Assembly: GCA_040904785.1 (NCBI GenBank)
Contig: JBBDSV010000029.1
Location: forward strand, 1-45,980
DNA: 45,980 nucleotides
Origin: JBBDSV01 sp040904785
GTDB lineage: Bacteria; Actinomycetota; Nitriliruptoria; Nitriliruptorales; Nitriliruptoraceae
Reading direction: 5' to 3'
The position numbers were made by a program, and so were the translations under genes. The notes under the pieces are model-generated. The model did no database searches. It saw nothing but the letters and a program-made list of their open reading frames with translations, and was not told the origin of the DNA. Shown here one piece after another: positions 33,773 to 42,408 of the stretch (its first letter is position 1; every line of letters begins with the position of its first letter).

Positions 33773-35647
33773 TCAGAGATACTGGCCGGGATTGACGTTC
33801 TCAATCGCTCGTCCCGGCGCGCCCTTGGCGCCGACGAGGGTGCGGACGTAGACGATGCGCTCGCCCTTCTTGCCCGAGATCCGCGCCCAGTCGTCGGGAT
33901 TCGTCGTGTTCGGCAGGTCTTCGTTTTCGTGGAACTCTTCGGTGATCGCGAGCCGGAGGTCGTCGGTCCGCAGGCCGCGTGCACCGTCGGTGAGCAATCG
34001 CTTGATGGCGATCTTCTTCGCACGGGAGACGACGCTTTCGATCATCGCTCCCGAATTGAAGTCGCGGAAGTAGAGGATCTCCTTCTCGCCGTCAGCGTAG
34101 GTCACCTCGAGGAATTCATTCTCCGGCTGGGTCGCATACATCGCCTCGACCGTCCGGTCGATCATCGCCGTGACGGCCGCCTGTGTGTCACCGCCGTGCG
34201 CTGCGAGTTCGTCGGCGTGCAGCGGCAGCCCCGCATGCAGGTAGATCGCGAAGATCTCTCGCGCCGAGTCTTCGTCGGGACGATCGACCTTGATCTTCAC
34301 GTCGAGGCGCCCCGGGCGCAGAATCGCAGGATCGATCATGTCCTCGCGGTTCGACGCGCCGATCACGATGACGTCGTCGAGGCGTTCCACTCCGTCGATT
34401 TCGGCGAGCAACTGCGGGACGATCGTGGTCTCGACATCCGAGGACACGCCCGACCCTCGCGTGCGGAACAGCGACTCCATCTCGTCGAAGAAGACGATCA
34501 CCGGGAAGCCTTCGGCGGATTTCTCACGCGCCCGCTGGAAGATGAGCCGGATCTGACGCTCGGTCTCGCCGACGTACTTGTTGAGCAGCTCGGGTCCCTT
34601 GATGTTGAGGAAGTAGCTGCGGACGTCGTCGCGTCCGGTGCGGTCGCGCACGCGCTGCGCCAACGCATTCGCGACCGCCTTGGCGATCATGGTCTTGCCG
34701 CAGCCGGGTGGCCCGTACAACAGGATGCCCTTGGGCGCCCGAAGTTCGTGCTCGGCGAACAGATCACCGTGCAGGTACGGCAGTTCGATCGCGTCGCGGA
34801 TCGCATCGACCTGCGTCCGCAGGCCACCGATCTGGTCGTAGGTGACGTCCGGCACTTCCTCGAGGACGAGCTGTTGAACTTCGGCCTTCGGAATGCGTTC
34901 AATGGCTGTGTTCGACCGTGTATCCACGAGCACCGCGTCCCCGGCCCGCAGCGGCCCGTCGCGCAACGGCTGCGCTAGGTGCACGACACGTTCGTCGTCC
35001 ATCGTTGACAGCACCACGATACGACCGTCGTCGAGGATCTCGGAGACCGTCATGATCTCACCGCGATCTTCGAAGCGGCCCGCCGCGACGATGTTCATCG
35101 CATCATTGAGCAGCACTTCCTGGCCGGGACGCAGCGTGGCGACGTCCACGTCGTCTGCGAGGCCGACTTGCAGCTTTCGCCCCCCGAGCGAGACCGTGGC
35201 AGTGTCGTCGTCGGTCGCAAGCAGCGTCGCGAATGCGTGCGGAGGAGCAGACAGCCGATCGACCTCGTCACGCAGCGTGGCGAGCTGATCCCGCGCCGTG
35301 CGCAACGTCTCGGACAGTCGCGCGTTGTGGTCGAGCGCAGACTGCAATCGGCCCTTGGCGTCGACCAGCCGTTCCTCAAGGGCACGGATCCGTTCCGGCG
35401 CCCCTTCGAGTCGACGGCGGAGAATGTCGACTTCCTCGCGGAGAAACTTCAGTTCGGCGACGAGCGCGTCGGGGTCGTCAACACCGCCGTCGAGCGATGA
35501 CGCGTATGGCATGGGCGCGCGGTCACCGTGGCTGCCGAATGTGTCAGCGTCGGCCTCGCGTGACGGCACATCCTGACGAGGCTGATCGCCGGCCGCGCGA
35601 GGTTCCTGCTGTCCCACCGGTGCTCCTGACGTCGTCGCACCGCTCAT
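33773..35647 (-). CDS. arc: Proteasome-associated AAA ATPase ARC/Mpa
   Basis: A 624-aa hexameric unfoldase. An N-terminal coiled coil (about residues 58-135, ALVAELKFLREEVDILRRRL onward) binds Pup. Two OB-type domains follow, then the AAA module with Walker A YGPPGCGKT near residue 310, Walker B VIVFFDEMES and the sensor GASNREDMIDPAILRPGRLD. It ends in GQYL, the C-terminal Tyr-containing tail that docks into the PrcA ring. It follows trmI by 30 bases and precedes dop by 35. Confidence 0.97.
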   Translation of the reverse strand: MSGATTSGAPVGQQEPRAAGDQPRQDVPSREADADTFGSHGDRAPMPYASSLDGGVDDPDALVAELKFLREEVDILRRRLEGAPERIRALEERLVDAKGRLQSALDHNARLSETLRTARDQLATLRDEVDRLSAPPHAFATLLATDDDTATVSLGGRKLQVGLADDVDVATLRPGQEVLLNDAMNIVAAGRFEDRGEIMTVSEILDDGRIVVLSTMDDERVVHLAQPLRDGPLRAGDAVLVDTRSNTAIERIPKAEVQQLVLEEVPDVTYDQIGGLRTQVDAIRDAIELPYLHGDLFAEHELRAPKGILLYGPPGCGKTMIAKAVANALAQRVRDRTGRDDVRSYFLNIKGPELLNKYVGETERQIRLIFQRAREKSAEGFPVIVFFDEMESLFRTRGSGVSSDVETTIVPQLLAEIDGVERLDDVIVIGASNREDMIDPAILRPGRLDVKIKVDRPDEDSAREIFAIYLHAGLPLHADELAAHGGDTQAAVTAMIDRTVEAMYATQPENEFLEVTYADGEKEILYFRDFNSGAMIESVVSRAKKIAIKRLLTDGARGLRTDDLRLAITEEFHENEDLPNTTNPDDWARISGKKGERIVYVRTLVGAKGAPGRAIENVNPGQYL

Positions 35648-35677
35648 CGGGCAGCGTACCCAAGCACCTGCTCAGGC

Positions 35678-36604
35678 TCAGGTGTTCTCCGTGCCGATCT
35701 CGTCGGCGAGGTCGTCCTGGTCACGCCACACGATGCCGGCACCCGTCGACGGTTTGGTCCGCGGCGGGGGTGGGCCGCCATCGGCACGTGACGGCACACG
35801 ACGCGCGGTCGTCAGGAAGGCCGTGTGCGCGACCATGCGGTGCGCAGGACGCACCGCGAGTCCGTCGAGATCCCATCCGCGCACCAGCGTCTCGGTCGTC
35901 CGAACGTGCGTGAACCGCCCGTCGTCCCACAGCGCCTGGGTGAATCGCATCACCTGGGGCACCGTGGGCATGTAGGCGACGACGATCCCACCGGGCGGCA
36001 GCGCATCTGCCGCGGCAGCGACGACGCGCCACGGCTCGAGGAGATCGAGCACGACCCGGTGCGCCTCGATGTCGGCGAGGCCGGTCTCGACCGGCGCGAT
36101 CCGAAGTTCCCAGTCGTCGGCCGCCGAACCCCCGAATCGTTCGACGTTGTCACGCGCGATCGCCGCGTGGTCATCGCGATGCTCGAATGACACGACGCGG
36201 CCACCGGGACGGACGGCATCGAGCAGTGCCAAGGTAAGCGCACCGGATCCCGCGCCCGCTTCGACCACGACACATCCGGGGCGAATGTCCGCGGCGGCGA
36301 CGATCATCGCCTGATCCTTGGGATAGACGACCTGTGCGCCCCGACGCATCTTCAGCGCGATGTCCTCACGCGTGGCACGGAGTGGGACAAGTTCCATGTT
36401 CCGATTGGTCCGCACCGCCGTGCCTTCTACGGTGCCGATGATGTCGTCGTGCGCGAGCTGCCCGGCGTGGCTGTGCCAATCCGTGCCGGGCTCGAGCGTG
36501 ATCAGATGGCGCCGGCCCTTCCGGTCGCTCAAGACGACGAGTTCGCCTGCCGTGAACGGGGCATCGGTACCGGCGAGCCGGACGATCGGTGAATCGCCGC
36601 TCAC
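35678..36604 (-). CDS. trmI: tRNA (adenine-N1)-methyltransferase TrmI
   Basis: A 308-aa SAM-dependent enzyme that makes m1A58 in the T-loop of tRNA. The N-terminal beta domain (PFTAGELVVLSDRKGRRHLI) is followed by the Rossmann methyltransferase with VVVEAGAGSGALTLALLDAV, VVSFEHRDDHAAIARDNV and LLEPWRVVAAAADALPPGG. Also present are the VYPKDQAMI motif and a proline-rich tail. GTG 36604 overlaps the stop of the upstream sulfur-transfer fusion gene (GTGA). The methyltransferase also neighbours mpa in M. tuberculosis, so its place here is conserved. Confidence 0.95.
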   Translation of the reverse strand: MSGDSPIVRLAGTDAPFTAGELVVLSDRKGRRHLITLEPGTDWHSHAGQLAHDDIIGTVEGTAVRTNRNMELVPLRATREDIALKMRRGAQVVYPKDQAMIVAAADIRPGCVVVEAGAGSGALTLALLDAVRPGGRVVSFEHRDDHAAIARDNVERFGGSAADDWELRIAPVETGLADIEAHRVVLDLLEPWRVVAAAADALPPGGIVVAYMPTVPQVMRFTQALWDDGRFTHVRTTETLVRGWDLDGLAVRPAHRMVAHTAFLTTARRVPSRADGGPPPPRTKPSTGAGIVWRDQDDLADEIGTENT

Positions 36605-37761
36605 GCGCGCGATCCCGCGGTGACCAGCGGCAGGCTGGCGACGATCTTCTCCCGCTGCCGGCAGAAGGCACACACCTCTGCCGTCGTCGGCATGCCGCAC
36701 GACGCGCATGCGGTCAGCGATGCGACGTCGGGATCCGCGCGGTCCGCGAAGCGATCCTGGCGTGCGAGAAACCCGAAGAGCAACTGTGCCTTGACCCCGG
36801 GCGTCGCCGCTTCGAGCACGTCAAGGGACGCCTTGAGTTCCTGCCCGGTGTTTCCCGTCACGAGCGGGCACTCCTCGACGACGTACTCGATCCCTCGAAC
36901 GACGCAGTAGGCAGCGGTTTCGCGCTCGGACAGGCGGTACAGCGGCTTGCACTTGCGAATCTGGTTGTCGGACGTCGCTTCAAGCAGCGGGCGTTGGCGG
37001 GCGAGGAAATCGTCGTTCCACCGCACCAGATTGCCGAGCAACGTCGCAGCCTCGTCGTCGAGGTTGTGGCCGGTGACGACGACGTCGTACCCCTTGTCGA
37101 CCGCAACACGATTGAACACGTAGCGTTTCGACAACCCGCACACGGCACACGCCGAACGTTCGCTGGCTGCAGCACCCGACGGCGTCGTGTAGCCGTAGTC
37201 GTCAGCGAGGTCGACGACGTGGAGCGTGGCGTCCCGGGATGCCGCGAACTCGGCACAGATCTCGTGGCTGCGCAGTGAGTACCCCCCGATGCCGAGCCCG
37301 ACGTACAGCCCGTCGACGCGATATCCGAGGGACAACAGCACATCCCACAGCGCCAACGAGTCCTTGCCGCCGGAAACCGCGATGAGCAGGCGATCGGCAT
37401 ACGAGAACATGCGTTCATGGGCAGGCACACCGGGAACATGATCGATCGCCTTGCGAACCTGCCCCTGGACGTGGTCCACGAAATGGGGTCCACACCACGC
37501 GGAGCGATGGCGCGGCTCCTCGATGACGGCCGTCGTGCGACACACCACGCACTGCATCGTGTCCTCGGATCCCCCGGAGACGACCGGGCGGATCTCGACC
37601 TCGGCATCGTCGGCGACCTCATAACCGCCCGTCACGAGCGCACCATCGACGATCACGAGCACGGTGTGCGGGACGACGTCAAGACGTGCCAGCACGTCGT
37701 CGACCCGCAGCGGGCCGTCGAGATGCGTCGTCCGATCAGGATTGCGCAGATGCACGCGCAC
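36601..37761 (-). CDS. Fusion: ThiS/MoaD-like sulfur carrier + TtuA/NcsA-type tRNA 2-thiolation enzyme
   Basis: A 386-aa protein. Residues 1-64 form a beta-grasp sulfur-carrier domain (HLRNPDRTTHLDG, VDDVLARLDVVPHTVLVIVD, VEIRPVVSGG) that ends in Gly63-Gly64 just where free TtuB, ThiS or MoaD proteins end. Without any stop the frame continues SEDTMQC into a TtuA-type PP-loop enzyme: zinc-finger C71xxC74 and C90xxH93; AVSGGKDS at 128-135; Fe-S/catalytic candidates C205xxC208 and C298; GHNLDDE at 231-237; and C352xxC355, C364xxC367. TtuA converts tRNA uridine 54 to 2-thiouridine using sulfur from the carrier's C-terminal thiocarboxylate. GTG 37761 is five bases after AAGGAG. An internal ATG (M69, 37557) could give a carrier-free form. 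Its stop overlaps trmI. Confidence 0.88.
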   Translation of the reverse strand: MRVHLRNPDRTTHLDGPLRVDDVLARLDVVPHTVLVIVDGALVTGGYEVADDAEVEIRPVVSGGSEDTMQCVVCRTTAVIEEPRHRSAWCGPHFVDHVQGQVRKAIDHVPGVPAHERMFSYADRLLIAVSGGKDSLALWDVLLSLGYRVDGLYVGLGIGGYSLRSHEICAEFAASRDATLHVVDLADDYGYTTPSGAAASERSACAVCGLSKRYVFNRVAVDKGYDVVVTGHNLDDEAATLLGNLVRWNDDFLARQRPLLEATSDNQIRKCKPLYRLSERETAAYCVVRGIEYVVEECPLVTGNTGQELKASLDVLEAATPGVKAQLLFGFLARQDRFADRADPDVASLTACASCGMPTTAEVCAFCRQREKIVASLPLVTAGSRA

Positions 37762-37801
37762 GGCGTCTCCTTGCTGCGGTGCAACCCGGAGCACACCGAG
37801 G

Positions 37802-40177
37802 CTATCGGGACCCGTTCTCGCCGCGGTCCACACGCACGGGCTGCTCGACGTCCACCGTGTGAACCACGCCGTCCACCGTGACGTCGAGCGCTTCACCCGA
37901 TGACATCGTGATCGACGTGGCTTCGTGCGTCAGTTCGACGTGCAGCTGATGGTCACGGAATCGCAGGCTGAACGCCAGGCGGTCCCATTCGCGCGGCAGT
38001 CGGGGCGCGAACTCGAGGCGCCCGCCGAAGTCACGCAGCCCGCCGAACCCGTACACGAGCGCCATCCACACCCCGCCGGTTGAAGCGATGTGCACGCCGT
38101 CGACGACGTTGCCCGACACGTCCGCCAGGTCCATCAGCAATGCGTACGAGAAATACTCCAGCGCCTTTGCTTCATCACCGATCTCGGCAGCGATGATCGA
38201 TTGGGCACACGCCGACAATGACGAGTCACCCGTCGTCAACGGGTCGTAGTAGTCGAAGTTGCGCCGCTTGACGTCGGACTCGAACGCATCTCCGAGCAGC
38301 ACCATGGCGAGCACGACATCGGCCTGCTTGATCACCTGATGGCGGTAGATCACCAGTGGGTGGTAGTGCAGCAGCAGCGGGAAGTGCTCGGGCGGCGTCG
38401 CGGCGAGATCCCAGACCTCTCGCTCGAGGAAATTCGCGTCCTGCGGATGGATCCCGCGTTCGGCGTCGTACGGCACATGCATGGCGTCGGCCGCGCGTTG
38501 CCACGCATCCGGCTCGTCAGCGGTCAGACCGGTGCGATGGACCAGTCTCCGGTGGTCGTCGGGCCGCGTCTCACGCATCCAGGTGACGACCTCGGCCGCA
38601 TACCGCAGGTTCATCCGTGCCATGAGATTCGTGTACGTGTTGTCGTTGACGACCGTCGTGTACTCGTCAGGACCGGTCACCGCGTGGACGTGGAACTCGC
38701 CCGTCTTCGGACTGATGAACCCCAATCCTGCCCACATCCGTGCCGTTTCGACGAGGATTTCGGCGCCCACCTCGCACAGCAGATCCTCGTCGCCACGGAT
38801 ATCGACGTAGCGCTTGATGGCGAACGCGATGTCGGCATCGATGTGGTATTGCGCGGTCCCGGCGGCGTAATACGACGAGGCCTCCTCGCCGTTGATCGTG
38901 CGCCACGGGAACAGCGCACCCTTTTCGGAGAGTTCGGCGGCACGCTCCCGCGCACGGTCGAGCATCGAGTGGCGGAACCGCAGCAGGTTGCGTGTGATAC
39001 GCGGATCGGTGTAGGTCAGAAACGGCGCGACGTAGATCTCGGTGTCCCAGAAGTAGTGTCCGTCGTAGGACTGGCCGGTCAGACCCTTCGCGGGGATACC
39101 CGTCGTCTCGGCTCGGGCCGACGCCTGCAAGAGCTGGAAGAGGTTCCACCGGACTGCTTGCTGTACGCGGTCCGCGCCGTCGACGACGACGTCGGCACGC
39201 GTCCAGGCGTCATCGAGCCACTCGCGCTGGGAATCGGCCAGCGCGGAGAATCCCTGGGCGACCGCACGATCGAGCGCACGTGCCGCGCGGTCGATGAGCT
39301 CCGGCGCGGGAACGACATGCGACGTGTGGTAGGTGAAGAACTTCGTGATGCGGATCGGCATGTGCGCCTGGCAATCGAAGGTGAAGACGACCTTGCTGAG
39401 ATCCTCCGACCAGGACCGCGTCGCACGCCAGTCGTTGTCCGTCACCACACGGTGATCCATGCCGACACCGAGTGTCATGCCCGAGTTCGCCGTGCGATAG
39501 CCGGCGATCACCCGCAGGTCCTCGTCGACGTGGCCCTTCGCTTCGAGCACTCGGTGCCCGAAACCGCGGGATCGCCGCGGATCGCCACCATTACCATTCC
39601 CATTGCGGGGTTCATCCTGCGCACGCGCGTCCTGGCGATTGAGGACCTGCGACGAGACGACGACCGGCGCGTCGCTGTCCACCTCGACCTCGTACTCGAT
39701 CGCGCCGAGGTGCCGGTGGGCGAAACACACCAACCGCGTAGAGGTGACACGCACCCGCTTGCCCGACGGCGCCGACCACACGAGCGCACGCCGCAGCACG
39801 CCGTCGCGCAGGTCGAGCGAACGCTCGTATTCCACGATCCGCGCGTTGACGAGGTGCAGCGGCTCGTCGTCCACATACAGCTTGAGCAGCGTTGCGTCGG
39901 GCGCGTTGACGATCGTCTGGCCCGTCCGCGCGAATCCGTAGGCCTCCTCGGCATGCACGATGGGCCACGTTTCATGAAACCCATTGAGAAACGTGCCCGG
40001 CTCGATCGCCGGACGTCCCTCCTCGAACGTGCCACGGATGCCGATGAATCCGTTCGACAGCGAGAAGATGGTCTCCGCATTGCCCATCCAGCTGCGGGTG
40101 AACTCCCGCTCGACGATGCGCCAGTCGTCGACGGGGAACAGGTGCTCCGGGGGCAGGCGGAGCTCGCGCGGCATCAC
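37802..40177 (-). CDS. Glycoside hydrolase family 65 (maltose/trehalose phosphorylase or hydrolase type)
   Basis: A 791-aa cytosolic enzyme. The N-terminal beta-sandwich begins EREFTRSWMGNAETIFSLSN and GFIGIRGTFEEG; then comes the (alpha/alpha)6 barrel with KGLTGQSYDGHYFWDTEIYV and the catalytic Glu (about residue 505) in VTGPDEYTTVVNDNTYTN. HQVIKQADVVLAM and the IASTGGVWMALVYGFGG loop correspond to the phosphate-binding region of GH65 phosphorylases, so cleavage of trehalose, maltose or kojibiose by phosphate is likely; a hydrolase of the mycobacterial type is possible. GTG 40177 or ATG 40174 start the gene, without a strong site. A Gly-Asn linker (NGNGNGGD, about residue 195) is unusual. 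No beta-phosphoglucomutase is adjacent. Confidence 0.93.
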   Translation of the reverse strand: MMPRELRLPPEHLFPVDDWRIVEREFTRSWMGNAETIFSLSNGFIGIRGTFEEGRPAIEPGTFLNGFHETWPIVHAEEAYGFARTGQTIVNAPDATLLKLYVDDEPLHLVNARIVEYERSLDLRDGVLRRALVWSAPSGKRVRVTSTRLVCFAHRHLGAIEYEVEVDSDAPVVVSSQVLNRQDARAQDEPRNGNGNGGDPRRSRGFGHRVLEAKGHVDEDLRVIAGYRTANSGMTLGVGMDHRVVTDNDWRATRSWSEDLSKVVFTFDCQAHMPIRITKFFTYHTSHVVPAPELIDRAARALDRAVAQGFSALADSQREWLDDAWTRADVVVDGADRVQQAVRWNLFQLLQASARAETTGIPAKGLTGQSYDGHYFWDTEIYVAPFLTYTDPRITRNLLRFRHSMLDRARERAAELSEKGALFPWRTINGEEASSYYAAGTAQYHIDADIAFAIKRYVDIRGDEDLLCEVGAEILVETARMWAGLGFISPKTGEFHVHAVTGPDEYTTVVNDNTYTNLMARMNLRYAAEVVTWMRETRPDDHRRLVHRTGLTADEPDAWQRAADAMHVPYDAERGIHPQDANFLEREVWDLAATPPEHFPLLLHYHPLVIYRHQVIKQADVVLAMVLLGDAFESDVKRRNFDYYDPLTTGDSSLSACAQSIIAAEIGDEAKALEYFSYALLMDLADVSGNVVDGVHIASTGGVWMALVYGFGGLRDFGGRLEFAPRLPREWDRLAFSLRFRDHQLHVELTHEATSITMSSGEALDVTVDGVVHTVDVEQPVRVDRGENGSR

Positions 40178-40287
40178 GGCGCAACTCGCGTCATCGGACC
40201 ATCAGCGCCATCGCGTCGTCCCGGTGATCGGGTGCCCGGGCCTCGCGACGGACGGTAGCGCCCCCGCTGCGCGGATCCGCGCAACCA

Positions 40288-40863
40288 TCAACGCGGGTAC
40301 GCCGCCTGGCAGAAGCCGTGATTGCAGTAACCGAACGGGTTGCGCGCCAGATACTGCTGGTGCACGTCCTCGGCGAGGTAGTAGTCCTGCAGCTCGACGA
40401 TCTCGGTCGTGATCCGTCCGGCACCGATGGCATCGAGTGCGGCTTGGTACCGCTCACGCGACGCGTGGGCGGCCTCATGTTGCGCCGCCGTCGTCGTCAG
40501 GATGATCGACCGGTATTGCGGACCGACATCGTTGCCTTGGCGCATGCCCTGGGTCGGATCGTGGTTCTCCCAGAATGCCGCGAGCAAGTCCTCGAAGGGC
40601 GCCGCAGCTGGGTCGTGGACGATCCCTACGACCTCGGCATGCCCGGTCGTGCCCGTGCACACCAACGCGTAGTCGGGATCCGGCACGTCGCCGCCCGCAT
40701 ACGCGGCGAAGGTTGTCCACACGCCCGGCATCTGCCAGAAGATCTGCTCGGCGCCCCAGAAACACCCCATGCCGACCATCGCGAGTTCGTGACCGGCGGG
40801 CCACGGAGGCGTGATCGGGTGCGCCAGTACGAGATGCGCATCCCGTGGAGCATCGCCCACCAT
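40288..40863 (-). CDS. msrA: Peptide-methionine (S)-S-oxide reductase
   Basis: A 191-aa repair enzyme that reduces methionine-S-sulfoxide. The active site is AMVGMGCFWGAEQIFW with the catalytic Cys; GHAEVVGIVHDP, FWENHDPTQGMRQGNDVGPQYRS and the C-terminal resolving Cys pair in GYCNHGFCQAAYPR complete the family pattern. ATG 40863 has AGGAAG upstream; a longer frame reaches 41136 but overlaps the divergent gpmA promoter and lacks family similarity. Transcribed divergently from gpmA. Confidence 0.96.
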   Translation of the reverse strand: MVGDAPRDAHLVLAHPITPPWPAGHELAMVGMGCFWGAEQIFWQMPGVWTTFAAYAGGDVPDPDYALVCTGTTGHAEVVGIVHDPAAAPFEDLLAAFWENHDPTQGMRQGNDVGPQYRSIILTTTAAQHEAAHASRERYQAALDAIGAGRITTEIVELQDYYLAEDVHQQYLARNPFGYCNHGFCQAAYPR

Positions 40864-41005
40864 CGCGCTTCCTGTCAGTCGTCGGCCGCCGTTCCCGCAC
40901 GTCTCGGCGCCCAACGACACTACCCGGGCACGACCGCCCTGACGACGGCGTCCCGGGGCCGCACGAAGGCCGTCTACGATTCCCGTGTCGTTCGACGGAG
41001 GTGCC

Positions 41006-41611
41006 ATGCCCACGCTGACACTCGTGCGCCACGGCCAGTCGCTGTGGAACCTCGAGAATCGATTCACCGGATGGGTCGATGTCCCGTTGACGTCGGCCGG
41101 CGTCGATGAGGCACGTCGCGCCGGAGAGCGACTCACGGGGATGACGTTCGACGTCGCCTACACCTCGGCGCTGCGTCGCGCACAGGACACGTTGGCGATC
41201 ATGCTCGAGACCCTCGGTGCCGACGTCCCGATCATCCGTGACCAGGCGCTCAATGAGCGCCACTACGGCGATCTGCAGGGACTCAACAAGGCGGAGACGG
41301 CAGCGAAGTACGGCGACGACCAGGTGCGCATATGGCGGCGTTCGTTCGCCACCCCTCCGCCCAATGGCGAGTCGTTGAAGGACACTGCGGCGCGCACCCT
41401 GCCATTCTTCGAACGTGCCGTCCTCGGCGACATCGCGCAGGGCAAGGACGTGCTTGTGGTCGCGCACGGGAACTCGAATCGGGCGATCGTCATGCAGCTG
41501 GACGGGCTCACGGAGGGCGAGGTGCTGGCGCTCGAACTCGGCACCGGCGTGCCGCTCGTCTACGAGCTCGACGTCGACGGCACGGTCGAGGCCAAGCGCA
41601 TTCTGGAGTGA
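41006..41611 (+). CDS. gpmA: 2,3-bisphosphoglycerate-dependent phosphoglycerate mutase
   Basis: A 201-aa glycolytic enzyme interconverting 3- and 2-phosphoglycerate. The catalytic His is in LVRHGQSLWN; ENRFTGWVDVPLTSAG, LNERHYGDLQGLNK and VVAHGNSNRAIVMQL are diagnostic of dPGM rather than generic phosphatases. It is shorter than the usual 230-250 residues, lacking a stretch after the second His block, as in the compact dPGM forms. ATG 41006 has GGAGG (40997-41001) four bases before it. hemQ follows after two bases. Confidence 0.93.
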   Translation: MPTLTLVRHGQSLWNLENRFTGWVDVPLTSAGVDEARRAGERLTGMTFDVAYTSALRRAQDTLAIMLETLGADVPIIRDQALNERHYGDLQGLNKAETAAKYGDDQVRIWRRSFATPPPNGESLKDTAARTLPFFERAVLGDIAQGKDVLVVAHGNSNRAIVMQLDGLTEGEVLALELGTGVPLVYELDVDGTVEAKRILE

Positions 41612-41613
41612 AC

Positions 41614-42408
41614 ATGGCGACCGAACCGCTGCGTCCGTCACAAGGCCAGGGGGTCCTCCACCTGTTCTTCCGCGTCGACCCGGCACGACGCGCTGACTGG
41701 ACGCGCGACGACGCGGACGCACTTGCGGAGACCCTGGAACGGTGGCAACAGACGCTGCAACTGCACCTCTTCTCGACGTTCGGACACAAGGCGGACGTCA
41801 TGCTCATGGCCATCGACGGCGACCTCGGGGCCCTGCGACGCCTCCAGACCGACGTCGTCGGTGCGGCCGCTGGCGCGATGACGTTGAGCTGGTCGTACCT
41901 GTCGCTGACCGAGGGCAGCGAATACATGCAGTCGGCCGAGGAGTATCGCGAGGAACTGGTCACAAAGGACGTGGCGGAGCCGGACCTCTCACGCCGGGTG
42001 GACGAGTTCGCCGAACGCATGGCAACGTACACTCACGACAAGCTGTATCCGCAGATGCCGCCGTGGGAACTGGCGTGCTTCTACCCCATGTCGCATCGCC
42101 GCGACGGTGACGACAACTGGTACGCGCTCGACTTCCCCGAGCGGCGACGGTTGATGCACGAACACGGACGCAGCGGGCGCGCCTACACCGGACGGGTCGT
42201 GCAGCTCGTCTCCGGATCGACAGGGCTCGACGACTGGGAGTGGGGAGTGACCCTCTTCGCCCACGACTTCGCCGATCTCAAGTCGATCGTCTACCAGCTT
42301 CGCTACGACGAAGCCTCGGCACGCTTCGCCGAGTTCGGACCATTCGTCGTCGGGATGCGTCGCACACCTCATGAGCTGGTCGCCGAGATCGGGCTTGCGC
42401 GCGCGTGA
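41614..42408 (+). CDS. hemQ: Chlorite-dismutase-family coproheme decarboxylase (HemQ)
   Basis: A 264-aa heme-binding enzyme of the coproporphyrin-dependent heme pathway of Gram-positive bacteria. It turns iron-coproporphyrin III into heme b with peroxide. The two ferredoxin-like halves are visible: LHLFFRVDPARR through LSWSYLSLTEGSEY, and LACFYPMSHRRDGDDNWYAL through FGPFVVGMRR. The conserved Tyr of FYPM and the His-containing MHEHGRSGR heme-ligand loop are present. The Lys often found in the SKRR segment is His here (SHRR). ATG 41614 is two bases after gpmA's stop; GTGA overlap couples it to the next gene. Confidence 0.93.
   Translation: MATEPLRPSQGQGVLHLFFRVDPARRADWTRDDADALAETLERWQQTLQLHLFSTFGHKADVMLMAIDGDLGALRRLQTDVVGAAAGAMTLSWSYLSLTEGSEYMQSAEEYREELVTKDVAEPDLSRRVDEFAERMATYTHDKLYPQMPPWELACFYPMSHRRDGDDNWYALDFPERRRLMHEHGRSGRAYTGRVVQLVSGSTGLDDWEWGVTLFAHDFADLKSIVYQLRYDEASARFAEFGPFVVGMRRTPHELVAEIGLARA

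Noticed and set aside
38339..40258. 639-codon open frame opposite the GH65 gene
   Set aside because: Long only because of high GC; GH65 motifs on the minus strand are unambiguous.
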